Shown here: positions 46,166-56,959 of the stretch, one piece after another
Numbering within the stretch: the stretch's first letter is position 1
Layout of the letters: the number at the start of each line of letters is the position of its first letter
Assembly (NCBI GenBank): GCA_965248765.1
Contig: CBDFKF010000002.1
Location: 558,001-622,000, forward strand
From: CBDFKF01 sp965248765
Lineage (GTDB): Bacteria > Pseudomonadota > Alphaproteobacteria > VGEJ01
Length of the DNA: 64,000 nucleotides
Direction: 5' to 3'
Made by a program: the position numbers and the translations under genes
Notes under the pieces: generated by a model
What the model saw: the letters and a program-made list of their open reading frames with translations, nothing else
What the model was told of the DNA's origin: nothing
Databases searched by the model: none

Positions 46166-46981
46166 TTAGCCGCCTTCTTCGGGGTGCGGCACGCCGCCCA
46201 GCAACGTCCAGGTGATCGCCGCCATCCAGCCGCAATCGATGGGGATGGTGATGCCGGTGATCGCCGAGGCCTGGTCCGAACACAGGAAGTAGATACCGTC
46301 GGCGATCTCCTGTGGCATGACCATCCGGTTCATCGCCGAGGTGCCGCGCATCAGAGTGGGATCGCGAGTACCGGCCTCGAAGTTGCGTTGTTGCGCCGGC
46401 GTCAGCACCAGCCCGGGTGCGACCGCGTTGACTCTGACGCCCGAGCGCCCGAGCTCGACGCCGAGGCTGCCAGTCAGCGAGACGATCGCCGCCTTGCCCG
46501 GCCCGTAGGCGAACTCCGGCAGGAAGCACAGCGCCGAGATCGAGGCGATGTTGACGACGGCGCCGCGGCGACGGGCCGCCATGTTGAGGCCGAAGTGCCG
46601 ACACGTGAGGTAGGTACCGCGGTAGTTGACGTCCCACAGGCGATCGTGCTCTGCCATCGAGAGCTCTTCGAGGCGCACCGGGTTCTGCAGGACGCCGGCG
46701 CAGTTTATGAGCGCCGCGACCGCTCCGTGTGTCGAGTCGATCTCATCCGCGGCCGCCTTGACCGCGGCATCGTCGGCGACATCGAGGCGATGGTAGATGC
46801 CGTTGAGGCCTTCAGCCTCGAGCTCGCCCTGGACCGCGCGGCCGTTCTCGTCGTTGACATCGACGATGACCACGAAATCGCCGGTCCGCGCAAACCGCTT
46901 CACCGTGGCGTGGCCAATGCCACTCGCCCCGCCCGTAACCACGACCACGCGGCCGCCTTCGTTCTCAACACTTTCCGTCAT
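46166..46981 (-). CDS. Short-chain dehydrogenase/reductase
   Basis: 271 residues with cofactor motif VVVTGGASGIGHATVKRFAR, NCAG, the catalytic Ser (NIASISALCFLP) and YGPGK, all in normal spacing. The acidic residue after strand 2 (VDVNDENG) suggests NAD preference. Substrate unknown. The last gene of host appearance before the plasmid-like segment. Confidence 0.88.
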   Translation of the reverse strand: MTESVENEGGRVVVVTGGASGIGHATVKRFARTGDFVVIVDVNDENGRAVQGELEAEGLNGIYHRLDVADDAAVKAAADEIDSTHGAVAALINCAGVLQNPVRLEELSMAEHDRLWDVNYRGTYLTCRHFGLNMAARRRGAVVNIASISALCFLPEFAYGPGKAAIVSLTGSLGVELGRSGVRVNAVAPGLVLTPAQQRNFEAGTRDPTLMRGTSAMNRMVMPQEIADGIYFLCSDQASAITGITIPIDCGWMAAITWTLLGGVPHPEEGG

Positions 46982-47019
46982 CGGCGGTGAGCCGCTGGGA
47001 TGGGCGCCGGCCCGAGGAC

Positions 47020-48117
47020 ATGCCCGCAGCTAAGACTGGCACCCAGGCTGACGACCCTGACCATGGCAGGCACGACATCCAGCCGCCCATCACCTCGCCG
47101 CGCGATCCGCGCGCCGAAGCGCGCGAGAAAGCCGGCGTCGGCATCGGGCTGGCCGACGAGCTGCGCGCCATCAGAACCGGTCTCGTCAAGTCGACTCAGG
47201 CGACAGACTTCGATGCCGCCTTCGACCTGCTGCTGTTCCAACTCGCGCGCAGCATCTTCCACAACGGCTATCACGCCAATGCCCTGAACATCACCATCCG
47301 CGAAACCGCAGATCATCCGATGGTGCGCGGCAACGGCGAAGACTTCGCCAAGATCAACGTCGGCGAACAGAGCCTCACCGCCAACCGCGCCGGCCTCACG
47401 CTCGACTGGATGCACGAAGAGAACGACGGCGAGGCCTTCAAGAAGCTCTGTGCCCTCTGCCACACAGACAAATGCCGTCTGTTCGCATCCTGCGTCGCGA
47501 GAACCGTCAACGGCCAACTTGCCTTTGAGCACGGTGGCCGGCCCGAGCTCGAGCACACCCTCGCGCAGCTCGACATCGACTTTGCCGCCCACTTCCGGCC
47601 GCCCTCCGAGCTCTACTGGCAGCGTATGCGCAAAAGCCGCATTCTCGATATTACCCGCGAGACCCTGGGCGAAGCCTGGGCGCAGGCCCACGCCAAACAC
47701 AAGAAGGTCGAACTGGCCAACGCTATGGAAGAAGTCTTCGCCGCCCGCGATACCGTGCCGCCCGGCGTAAGTCCGGAGGCACACGCCGCCGCGCTTGCCT
47801 GGACCCCGCCCGGGTTCCGGGCCTTCGACGACGCCGCACTCGACACGGACCCGTCCCCCGCGAGCCCCGAGCACGATACCCCCGAAGACACCGCTTCGGC
47901 CGACACCGCCCCGGCGGACGACGCAGACGGGACGAACGCGCCACCCACAGCACCAACCGTCGAAGACGATAGAGAAGGCCCGGTCACGGACAGCGCAGAC
48001 GAACCAGCAACCGATCCCGACCACGACGACGCCGTCATAGTGCCGGCGACGATGCCACCCGCATCACCATCGCCAACGGCGGCCGCGACATCACCGTCGA
48101 GCGGGAACAGCCACTGA
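47020..48117 (+). CDS. ParB-like partition/replication protein, C-terminal domain only
   Basis: 365 residues from ATG 47020 (frame open to 46987). LADELRAIRTGLVKSTQATD, AFDLLLFQLARSIFHNGYHA, and later FAAHFRPPSELYWQRMRKSR resemble the C-terminal half of ParB-like proteins on large alphaproteobacterial plasmids. The N-terminal ParB nuclease fold and helix-turn-helix are absent, so this is a truncated gene or a stand-alone domain. The last 100 residues are a low-complexity Asp/Pro/Ala tail. Confidence 0.6.
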   Translation: MPAAKTGTQADDPDHGRHDIQPPITSPRDPRAEAREKAGVGIGLADELRAIRTGLVKSTQATDFDAAFDLLLFQLARSIFHNGYHANALNITIRETADHPMVRGNGEDFAKINVGEQSLTANRAGLTLDWMHEENDGEAFKKLCALCHTDKCRLFASCVARTVNGQLAFEHGGRPELEHTLAQLDIDFAAHFRPPSELYWQRMRKSRILDITRETLGEAWAQAHAKHKKVELANAMEEVFAARDTVPPGVSPEAHAAALAWTPPGFRAFDDAALDTDPSPASPEHDTPEDTASADTAPADDADGTNAPPTAPTVEDDREGPVTDSADEPATDPDHDDAVIVPATMPPASPSPTAAATSPSSGNSH

Positions 48118-48576
48118 GCCCGCCGCACGGCGACAGCAAAGCCTCCGACAGCGACCCAACCGATGCGTTGGCAATCCCTGCCTTCCTGCGCCGCACCCCC
48201 TAGCCGCCCACAACCCGAGTGCCTTCGCCCCGCCGATCCCGTGCCGGCGGGGCACTTTTTGCCCAGCACCCACAAGAAGTTTCGACATCAGCCCGCACTC
48301 CAACCCAATGCCATCTGCCGCGACATCCTCTGGCTCATGCCCGACAACCGCTCTACCGATATCAGAATCCGGGGCAAACGAATCGAAGTGACCTTCGGTC
48401 CACCGCCGGCATCGCCCCAGCCCAGCCTCGCCACAACGCCTTAAATTCATTCGCCCCGCGCACCAGCCTCGCGTCCCCAAGAGCCCGAGGCCGGCCTCCC
48501 TAGGGCGCGCGCGGGCGGCGCCGGGGAGATCAATCCGGCACAAACCCGCCATCCCTCCCCTCACGGAGAGCGCCTC
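48118..48576. other. Gap with possible short ORFs
   Basis: In another frame, 48075-48201 reads ATRITIANGGRDITVEREQP and ends ALAIPAFLRRTP, which looks like the end of a real protein and may be a frameshifted tail of the ParB-like gene. A possible 35-residue ORF lies at 48337-48444 (MPDNRSTDIRIRGKRIEVTF). Neither is certain. Confidence 0.4.
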
Positions 48577-48870
48577 ATGAACACCTACACCGTTCAATGC
48601 GGTTTTGCCGACTATTACGCCAACACCGTCACGGTGACCGCAAATTCCCTCGAAGAAGCTCTCGAAACCGCTATCACCAAGGCCAACGCCGAACCGTCCT
48701 GGCGGCCGATCGACCACTGCGGCGACACCTTCATCGACGCAATTGCGAAAGGCGACGAGACCGACCCCTGGGGCCCGGCCGCACTGCCCGTCCCACACGC
48801 CTTTACCGAAGCCGCCCTGCACGCGCCTTCCACACCCTACCCGCCGCCTTCTCTGAAGCAGCCCTGCTGA
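48577..48870 (+). CDS. Small plasmid-type protein of unknown function
   Basis: 97 residues beginning MNTYTVQCGFADYYANTVTV with NSLEEALETAITKANAEPSW. GGAGAG is located just upstream of the ATG. Small proteins with this beta-then-helix layout are common on large plasmids and integrative elements. No function known. Confidence 0.6.
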   Translation: MNTYTVQCGFADYYANTVTVTANSLEEALETAITKANAEPSWRPIDHCGDTFIDAIAKGDETDPWGPAALPVPHAFTEAALHAPSTPYPPPSLKQPC

Positions 48871-48964
48871 TACGCGGCATACGCCTGATCATCCCCGCTC
48901 CCGGTCTACGGCTCAGCCCCGTCGCGCTGACAGACGGATCATCACCAACCCAAGGAAAGAACCC

Positions 48965-49479
48965 ATGGGAATGGACGTTTTGGTTCGAACCCGACCACCG
49001 AGGCCGGCGCCTACTTCCAGCGCAGCGTCTGGGGCTGGCGTCCCCTCGCTCAGCTCGTCACCGAGCTTGCGCCCGGGGAGACCGCTGCCCGCGAGCATTG
49101 GCAATACAACAGCGGTGACGGGCTCGACGCCGCCGACGCGGCAAAGTTGGCCAAACGGCTAACAATCGCTCTTGAGACCGGCGACGTCGCCAAATGGATC
49201 GAGATGCGCGAAGCAGCGATCAAACTGATTCCGAACCAGCCTTGCGAGTGTTGCCAGGGCACCGGTATTCGCACTGATGCGGTCGGCGTGCAGAACAACC
49301 AGCCCAACCAAATGATCACCGCCGACGGCCACCCCCGCCACGGCGAAACCGGCTCGTGCAACGGCTGCGACGGCCGCGGCTGGAACCGTCCCGCGGCAAC
49401 GCACTATGACGTGAACGAAGACGACGTCCACAAATTCGTGGACTTCCTCCGCGGCGGCGGCGGCTTCGCCATCTTCTGA
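48965..49479 (+). pseudogene. Plasmid-type protein with DnaJ-like Cys motifs, frameshifted at start
   Basis: ATG 48965 begins MGMDVLV; after one lost base near 48985 the sequence continues in the next frame as NPTTEAGAYFQRSVWGWRPL, then AAREHWQYNSGDGLDAADAA, and CECCQGTGIR with CNGCDGRGW. The paired CxxCxGxG motifs resemble a DnaJ-type zinc site. A shorter product could start at ATG 49147. Confidence 0.6.
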
Positions 49480-49565
49480 CACGCCCGCTAAAGCGCAGAG
49501 AAAGCAGCAAACGCCATCTCTATCACAACCCCGATAACCGCCGGCCAATCCATGGAGTGCGCCCC

Positions 49566-49901
49566 ATGCCGCAGACCGAACATCCCCTGCAACTTCCCCC
49601 GGGCCCTGTCCCCATCACCCATCCGATGGACCCGCGCAAGAGCGAGGCCCTCTCGCCCAAGTTCGTCGCAATTCTGTGCTGGCTTCTCGGCCTGCCGCCA
49701 ATGACGGAGCCCGCCATCGTCGCTCTTGATATATCCGGCCAGTGCGTGCTGGCGGCCACGACCGACGATCTCCTCTTCAACGCCCATATCTGCGACTGGC
49801 CGGACCTCAAGCGGAACTTGCAAGGCTGGGGGAGGGCGTGCGGCGCAGAGCCGGCAACCGTCGAAGGGCTGATCGCCAAGGCCCGGAGGGCGGGAGCATG
49901 A
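49566..49901 (+). CDS. Small protein of unknown function
   Basis: 111 residues from ATG 49566 (GGAG upstream). The central part (PAIVALDISGQCVLAATTDD LLFNAHICDWPDL) looks globular. Its stop overlaps the next ATG, so it belongs to a short coupled set with the genes at 49898 and 50203. No family recognised. Confidence 0.6.
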   Translation: MPQTEHPLQLPPGPVPITHPMDPRKSEALSPKFVAILCWLLGLPPMTEPAIVALDISGQCVLAATTDDLLFNAHICDWPDLKRNLQGWGRACGAEPATVEGLIAKARRAGA

Positions 49902-50203
49902 GCGCCTTCCCCAATCTTCCGGACGGTTACGACCGCCACCATGACGCCCTATTCATCGTCGACCCCGGCGCGTGCAACCCGGCCGGAGTGGCGCTGGCCA
50001 TCCATAGCGCCTGCCGCCAGGTGATCGAGGAAGGCGGCGATCAGCGCACCGACCCGGCCATCCGCCTGATGACGACCCAGCTCGCATTCCTGGTCAACGG
50101 CAACTCCGACATCCTTCTCACCGACTACCAGGCCTTGCTCGATACCTGCCGGGCCACCGCCGCCGAACGCTCCGGCGCCGCCATCTCCAAGGGAGCGCAT
50201 TGA
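49898..50203 (+). CDS. Small protein of unknown function (plasmid/phage type)
   Basis: 101 residues beginning MSAFPNLPDGYDRHHDALFI. Contains DPGACNPAGVALAIHSACRQ and DPAIRLMTTQLAFLVNG. Both ends overlap neighbours by four and one bases. Proteins like this often accompany PAPS-reductase-like genes on mobile elements. Confidence 0.65.
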   Translation: MSAFPNLPDGYDRHHDALFIVDPGACNPAGVALAIHSACRQVIEEGGDQRTDPAIRLMTTQLAFLVNGNSDILLTDYQALLDTCRATAAERSGAAISKGAH

Positions 50204-51096
50204 TGACCGAACCCCAACCATTCCTACACGCGATCTCGCTCGGCGCCGGCGTCCAGTCGACGACCATAGCCTTGATGGCGGCGCATGGCGAGATCGAGCC
50301 TATGCCGGACCTCGCCATATTCGCCGACACCAGCGCCGAGCCCGGCGCGGTGTACGAACATCTGGACTGGCTGCGCTCGGGCAACGTGCTGCCATTCCCG
50401 GTCGAGGTCGTCCAGTTCTCCGACCTCGCCGACGACATTCGCAAGACCGCGGCCGGTGTGAAGCCCGTGGCCGGCCGCGCGAACGGCTACCTCGCGCCGC
50501 CCTTCTTCACCCTCAACGCGAACGGCTCGCACGGGATGCTCAGGCGGGAATGCACATCCAATTGCAAAATCAAGCCGATCCAGCGCCGCATTAAGGAGCT
50601 GCTCGGCCGGCCAGCCGACAAGCCGATCCGCTCGGCCGTGCCGCTCGCGTGCTCGTGGCTCGGGATCTCGGCCGACAAGTGGATGCGCATGAAGCCCTCT
50701 GACGTTCGCTGGCTTACCAAGCGCCACCCCTTGATCGACCGCGCGACGAAGGACGGGCCGCCGCCGCACGCGCGCTGGATGAGCCGACAGGACTGCATCG
50801 ACTGGCTCGCAAGGCACGACTACCCGGTCCCGCCGCGCTCGGCGTGCACCTTCTGTCCGTACCGGAGCGCCGCCGAGTGGCGGTCACTGCGCAACGACCC
50901 GGACGACTGGAACGAGGCCGTCGAAATCGATCGTCTGATCCGCGACATGCCGGCAACCAAACAGGCCGGGCTCAGAAAGGGCGGCCGTCTCTACGTGAAC
51001 GTCAACCGCCGGCCCCTCGAGGAACTCGAGACCCGCGGCGCCGACGACCAGTCCGATCTCTGGGCGGGCGAGTGCGAGGGAATATGCGGCCTTTGA
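50203..51096 (+). CDS. PAPS-reductase-like (adenine nucleotide alpha-hydrolase fold) protein
   Basis: 297 residues. The start at ATG 50203 overlaps the stop of the previous gene. The N-terminal HAISLGAGVQSTTIALMAAH is the PP-loop nucleotide-binding motif, followed by ADTSAEPGAVYEHLDWL. CTSNCKIKP and the C-terminal CTFCPYRSAAEW provide Cys pairs that could hold a metal or cluster. Proteins of this type occur widely in phages and plasmids; possible roles include nucleic-acid sulfur modification or nucleotide activation, none proven. No dnd genes seen nearby. Confidence 0.75.
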   Translation: MTEPQPFLHAISLGAGVQSTTIALMAAHGEIEPMPDLAIFADTSAEPGAVYEHLDWLRSGNVLPFPVEVVQFSDLADDIRKTAAGVKPVAGRANGYLAPPFFTLNANGSHGMLRRECTSNCKIKPIQRRIKELLGRPADKPIRSAVPLACSWLGISADKWMRMKPSDVRWLTKRHPLIDRATKDGPPPHARWMSRQDCIDWLARHDYPVPPRSACTFCPYRSAAEWRSLRNDPDDWNEAVEIDRLIRDMPATKQAGLRKGGRLYVNVNRRPLEELETRGADDQSDLWAGECEGICGL

Positions 51097-51148
51097 ACAT
51101 GGGCATCCCCGTCCACGCCACCACCGATACCATCAAAGGAGCAAACCC

Positions 51149-51361
51149 ATGAAATGTGCTGACTGCCGGTACTTTCAGCCCGCATACATCCATGACGACC
51201 ACGCCGAATGCCGACGCCATGCGCCGTCCTTATGGCTCCAGCGCGAGGCAATCTACACCTGGCCCGCGGTCGCGCCAACATCCTGGTGCGGCCAATGGGA
51301 GTCGATCAGCGGTAGCGAGCTATTTGGAAAACACCACAAGGAGATCCGCCATATATCCTGA
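51149..51361 (+). CDS. Small Cys-rich protein, possible zinc ribbon
   Basis: 70 residues with CADC at the start, AECRRHAP and SWCGQWE, so four or five Cys could form a zinc site. AAAGGAG precedes the ATG by seven bases. Similar short proteins are found in phages and mobile elements. No function known. Confidence 0.65.
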   Translation: MKCADCRYFQPAYIHDDHAECRRHAPSLWLQREAIYTWPAVAPTSWCGQWESISGSELFGKHHKEIRHIS

Positions 51362-51695
51362 CCCCCAAACCCATCCCGCCAAGGACATCGCCAGCCTGAA
51401 CGACACTTTCCGCCGCACCTTCCAAGGCGGCACCGTCCTCGCCACCGCCGGCGTTAAGCGCCAGGGCGACGCCTTTCTCACCCAAGCACTAACAACCGTT
51501 CGCAGCTTCAATGACTTCACCGGGGACAACGATCCCCATGGCGAGTACGACTTCGGCGCCTTCACCCTAGATGGGCAAAAGCTGTTCTGGAAGATCGACT
51601 ACTACGATTCCGACATCAAATACGGCTCCGAAGATCCCGCCGATCCGACCGTCACCCAGCGCGTTCTCACCGTGATGATGGCCAACGAGTACTGA
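51351..51695 (+). CDS. DUF3768 family protein, start codon uncertain
   Basis: About 114 residues. IASLNDTFRRTFQGGTVLAT, FNDFTGDNDPHGEYDFGAFT and FWKIDYYDSDIKYGSEDPAD are diagnostic for DUF3768, a plasmid and phage family of unknown function. A good Shine-Dalgarno, AAGGAG, lies at 51338-51343, but the codon at the correct distance (51351) is ATA rather than ATG. The start may have mutated or be a rare codon. Confidence 0.75.
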   Translation: MYPDPQTHPAKDIASLNDTFRRTFQGGTVLATAGVKRQGDAFLTQALTTVRSFNDFTGDNDPHGEYDFGAFTLDGQKLFWKIDYYDSDIKYGSEDPADPTVTQRVLTVMMANEY

Positions 51696-51904
51696 ACGCC
51701 CGGCCGCACTGAACGCTTGGGCCCCGGCCCTCCATAGGGGCGCACCACCGCGCGCCCCGACACGAAGAGGCCGGCCAGCCGCTTCCGAACGAGTCTAACG
51801 CAGGCCGCGGAGAAATATCCGGTTTCGCCTCGTCCATCCGTGCACCGCGTCCAAAACGGACCGCGGCTCCGCCTCATTCAACCCCTTCAAGGGAGAATCC
51901 GCCC

Positions 51905-54900
51905 ATGCTCCACGCCAGAGAGGCGGTCGACCAACCCCTACGTTCGCCGGCCGCCGCACCCGCCGTTTCCCTCGCATCCGCAACCGCGGCCCCCCGGCCG
52001 CGGCCCAAGGCCGCCGCACTCCTCACCGCCGCCAAGGATCTGCTGGCGGCGCTCGAAGCCGGGCCGGCATCTCGACACCGCCACCCTGCGCGCCGCCCTA
52101 ACCGGCGCGTTCGGCGCAACCGAGGTAGACGGCGCCTGGGTCTGGCGGGATGCCTACGAGACGGCCGAGGCCGCACTCGTGCTGTTCCTCAAGCGCTGGG
52201 GCCGGGCCATGCGCCGGGAGGCGGGCTCCCACAAGCGCATGCTGGCCATGCTCGAGAGGCTCGCCAAGCTAGAGCCTCCGCAGACCCGGCGCTCGGCCGA
52301 ACAGATCCAGTTTCACCAGTTTTCCACACCACTGCCGCTCGCCTATGCCGCGCTGCAAGCCGCCGCCGTCCGCCCCGGCGACGCCGTCCTCGAGCCCTCC
52401 GCCGGCACCGGCATGCTCGCCGTCATGGCCCAATGCGAGCTCGGCTCGAAAGCCCCCGGCATGCTCCACCTCAACGAGATCGCACCCACCCGCGCGCGGC
52501 TTCTGGCACAGCTCTTCCCGGAAAACACTGTGACCCGGCACAACGCCGAAGCAATCCGCGATCACCTGCCAAAACTCATCCCAACCGTCGTCCTGATGAA
52601 CCCGCCATTCTCGATCAGTCCCGGAGTTCACCACCGCCGCCACGACGCCGATCTGCGCCACCTCCGCTCCGCCTTCGCCATGCTCGCCCCCGGCGGCCGG
52701 CTCGCTGCCATCACCTCGCGCAACTGCCTGCCCGGCGATCCGGATTGGCAACGCGCCTTCGCTCACCTCGATGATGCCCGGGTTGCGTTTTCGATCGCCA
52801 TCGAGGGCCGTGCTTACCAACGCCGCGGCACCACCTTCGACACCCGTCTCACCGTCCTCGATCGGGTTGAAGACCCGAGCGCACGCATCGCGATCGATCC
52901 CGAGACCTGCGTCCCCGACGCCGAGACCTTGCTCGATGCCATCGCCGCCCATTTGCCGCCGCGCCCGCCCTTGGAACGGGCCAAGCCGGCCATGTCCACA
53001 GCCCTGAATCTCTTTGCCTACACGCACACCGGAACCGCATCACCCAAGCAAACGTCACGGCCGCGTGCCGCCCGGCCGAGCGCCACGCCCGACACGACCG
53101 CGTCCCGGGATTGGGACCCCGTCGCCGAGCTCGCCTACGAAACCGAATCCGGGGCGAGCGCGCCTGGCAACGGCGGCTCAAAGCCCGACACCAAGACCGC
53201 AACGAGCGGCGTCTACGAGACCTGGCTGCCCCGTACCGTACGCATCCCCGGCGCCCCCAAACACCCAACGGCGCTCGTGCAATCAGCGGCTATGGCGGCG
53301 GTGGCCCATCCCACGCCAAACTATCGTCCCATCCTTCCGACACGCATCGTTAGTGAAGGCCTGCTTTCGGACGCCCAGCTCGAGAGCGTGATCCTCGCGG
53401 GCGAGGCCCACACCGGTCGGCTCGCCGCCGAATACCACATTACCGCGGACTGGGAGACGATCGAGCGGGTCGACATCGTTGACAGCAACAAGTACGACGA
53501 CAACCACCAACCCTCCGACGCCGAGAGCCCCGAGACCGAGGCAACGCTCTCGCCGCCTGTCCGTTTCCGCCGCGGCTGGATGCTGGGCGACGGGACCGGT
53601 TGCGGAAAGGGCCGCCAGGCCGCCGCCATCATCCTCGACCAATGGCTCCGCGGCCACAAACGAGCGCTCTGGCTCTCACAATCCGACAAGCTCCTCGAGG
53701 ACGCCCGGCGCGACTGGACAGCGCTCGGCGGGGACGAGGCCGACGTCTTTCCCCTCGGCAGGATCCGCCAGAAAACGGAGATTCCGCACGAAACGGGCAT
53801 TCTCTTCGCCACCTACGCGACGCTCCGCAGCCCGGCCCGTGCCGGGTCCCGTGCACGCCTCGATCAGATCGTCGCCTGGCTCGCCGGCGGCCTCGACCAC
53901 GCACATCGCCACATCTACGAAGGCGTCATCGTGTTCGATGAATGCCATGCCCTCGCGAACGCCGGCGGTACTGAGGACAGCCACGGCCGCATCGCCCCCT
54001 CGCAGCAGGGCCGCGCCGGACTCAAGCTCCAGCATGCGTTGCCCGACGCCCGCGTTCTCTACGTCTCGGCCACCGGCGCCAGCACCGTTCCGGGCCTCGC
54101 CTATGCCCAACGCCTCGGGCTTTGGGGCGCCGACGCGACCCCGTTCGACCACCGCACCGACTTCGTCACCGCCATGGAGGCGGGCGGCATCGCCGCCATG
54201 GAGATGGTCGCACGCGACCTCAAAGCCCTCGGGCTCTATCAGGCACGGGCGCTGAGCTACGCCGGCGTCAACGTCGACATCCTCGAACACACACTGACGG
54301 CCGAGCAGCGGCGCATCTACGACGCCTACGCGCGCGCCTTCAAAATCATCCACACCCATATCCAGCAGGCACTGCAGGCAACCGGCGTGACCCAGCAGCG
54401 TGATGATGACACCAGCCGCACGCTCAACCGCAACGCGAAGTCCGCGGCCACCTCGGCCTTCGAGAGCACCAAACAACGGTTCTTCGGGCATCTCCTGACC
54501 AGCATGAAGTGCCCGACGCTCATTCGCACCATCGAGGCCGACCTCACGGCCGGCCAAGCCGCCGTCGTACAGCTAGTCTCCACCGGCGAGGCCTTGATGG
54601 ACCGCCGCATCGCCGAGATCCCGCCATCGGAGTGGGACGATCTCTCGATCGACCTCACACCCAGGGAATACGTCCTCGACTATTTGACCCACGCCTTCCC
54701 GGTGCAGCTCCAGGAAGCCTTCACCAACGAATCGGGCGACCTCCTAAGCCGGCCGGTGTTCGACACGCAAGGCAATCCCGTGCTCTGCCAGGAGGCGCTC
54801 GCCGCCCGCGACGCGCTCATCGAGAAGCTGGCCTCGCTCCCGCCCGTCCAGGCCGCGCTCGACCAGTTGGTGCATCACTTCGGCGACGACGCCGTCGCGG

Positions 54901-56468
54901 AGGTCACGGGGCACTCGCGCCGCGTGCTGCGCATCAACGATACCCGCGGCCCGCGCCTCGCGCTCCGCAGCCGGCCCGCTTCCGCCAATCTCTCCGAGAC
55001 CGCCGCCTTCATGGCCGGAGAGAAACACATCCTCGTCTTCAGCCAGGCGGGCGGCACCGGACGCAGCTACCACGCCGATCTCGGCTGCGCCAACACGGCA
55101 CGACGCCACCACTATCTCCTGGAGCCCGGCTGGCGCGCCGACCAGGCGATCCAGGGTCTCGGGCGCACCCATCGCACGCACCAGGCCGTCGCGCCGCTGT
55201 TCCGGCCGATCTCGACCGATGTGAAGGGCGAACGGCGGTTCATCGCCACCATCGCCCGCCGCCTCGATTCGCTTGGCGCCATCACCCGCGGCCAGCGCGA
55301 TTCGCAGAGCGCCATGGGCGAGGACGGCGCCATGTTCCGTCCGCAAGACAATCTTGAATCGCCTTACGCCAGGGCGGCGCTGCGCCGCTTCTACGCAGCT
55401 CTCTATCACGGCAACATCGAGGGCTGGGGAATCACTCCCTTCGAGGAAGCAACCGGCCTCTCACTCACCTGGGACGGCGGTCTCAAGGAAACACTGCCGC
55501 CCATGCACACCTTCCTCAACCGCCTGCTGGCGCTCCCCATCGACGAGCAAAACCAGCTTTTCGAAGCCTTAGACACCCGCATCACGGCCCTCATCACCGA
55601 CGCCATTGAAGCCGGCACCTACGACCGCGGCGTCGAGACCGTCCACGCCGATTCACTCATCGTCCTCTCGCATGAGCCCGCCTTCATTCACGAGACGACC
55701 GGCGGCGCCACGGAACTCTGCGAGGTCCTGCGCCGCAACAAGCTCGAGCCCCTAACAACCGACGCGGCGCTGACGCTCACCGCCCAGCCCCGTGAGACCC
55801 GCCTCGTCATCAACCACCGCTCAGGGCGCGCCGCGGTCGTCGTTCCGCACCCCTCACGCATGCTCGAGAACGGCGGAGTCGAGGCACGAGTCCGCCTCGT
55901 CCGGCCGGCCACCCGTGAGACCATGGCCCGCGCCGAGCTCGACGCCTCCCACTGGAACGCGGCCCACGAAACCGCCTGGCGTACCCTGTGGGAGGCCGAA
56001 ATCGCCGGCTTGCCCACCCATAAGGACTCCCGATTCTGGCTGGTGACCGGTCTTCTGCTCCCGATCTGGGACCGGCTCCCCGACAAAAACATGCACGTCC
56101 GCCGGCTTACGACCGACGACGGGGAGCGTATGATTGGCCGCGTCCTCGATGCCGCCGAAGTCGAGGACTTCCGCGCAGCGCTCGGCCTCGCCGGCGGGCC
56201 CGGCCTCACGCCGGCGGAGCTCCACGAAGAAATCATCACACGCGGCACATCCTTCCCGCTCGTCAATGGCTGGCGCCTCGCACGGCGTCGCCTCGCGGGC
56301 GCCCAACGCATTGAAATCGAGGGACCCGCCGACGGCCAGGTCAAGGCCCTGACACACCTCGGCTGCATCACCGAAATCGTCTCGTGGCGGACCCGCGTGT
56401 TCGTACCCGCCGAGGCTGTCCTCGCTCGCATCGTCGAACGCTGGCCGGTCGGTCAACGCGCCACCTGA
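51905..56468 (+). CDS. Methyltransferase fused to Strawberry-notch-type helicase (frameshift near 52065)
   Basis: About 1520 residues. ATG 51905 begins MLHAREAVDQPLRSPAAAPA and an Ala-rich helix; one extra G near 52063 shifts the frame, after which HLDTATLRAALTGAFG continues. The methyltransferase domain has AVLEPSAGTGMLAVMAQ and VLMNPPFS (NPPF, an amino-methyltransferase motif). The helicase domain has RRGWMLGDGTGCGKGRQ (Walker A-like), IVFDECHALANAGG (DECH box), ILVFSQAGGTGRSYHADLG and QAIQGLGRTHRTHQ. The C-terminal module matches the one in the polyvalent protein at 18552-23039. Large plasmids and phages encode these; a defence/anti-defence role has been suggested but is not shown here. 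Confidence 0.8.
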
Positions 56469-56582
56469 CCCCAACCCTCTCTCTACCAACCGCCGACTGC
56501 CACCGCCATCGCCATTGGGCGCAGTGCCCCTACGCACTGCGCCTCCCGGCGGCCAGCCTGACAACAAACGATGGAGGTCGCG

Positions 56583-56864
56583 ATGACGATGACTCCGCAT
56601 ACCTTGCCGGATCACCCAGTGTACGCGTTCTGTCCAGCCTATGAGCCCTCAGCGCGTCCGCAGCAGATTCGTATCGTCTTCGACGGCGTGCCGGGCTACG
56701 TGCCGACCGCGCTCGTCGCGCTCACCCTCGACGAGGCTGAACGGCTCTGCGACCGGCTCAATGCGCGGCTCGGCCTCGACCGCGAAGCCTGGATGAAAAT
56801 CGCCAGCCGCTCGATGTTCGGCAACCCAGCCCCGCACAGCCCCAGCAACAGCGCCCTGCACTGA
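56583..56864 (+). CDS. Small protein, paralogue of 58804-59070
   Basis: 93 residues from ATG 56583. DHPVYAFCPAYEPSARPQQI and LDEAERLCDRLNARLGLDRE AW are shared closely with the protein at 58804, so the two arose by duplication. Small, no known family; the shared DEAERLCDRLNA helix and YAFCPAY motif define the group. Confidence 0.7.
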   Translation: MTMTPHTLPDHPVYAFCPAYEPSARPQQIRIVFDGVPGYVPTALVALTLDEAERLCDRLNARLGLDREAWMKIASRSMFGNPAPHSPSNSALH

Positions 56865-56959
56865 CCGCACCACGAGGCCAAGCCCGGCCCGGTGAAGTCG
56901 AGATTCTTCTCACCCCGTCGGAAGTTCGTTTACCGCTAACCACAGCAGGGCATCAAGCC

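Noticed and set aside
50203..51096. DndC-type phosphorothioation protein
   Set aside because: The PP-loop fold is shared, but no dndB, dndD or dndE genes are visible, and the protein is smaller than DndC.
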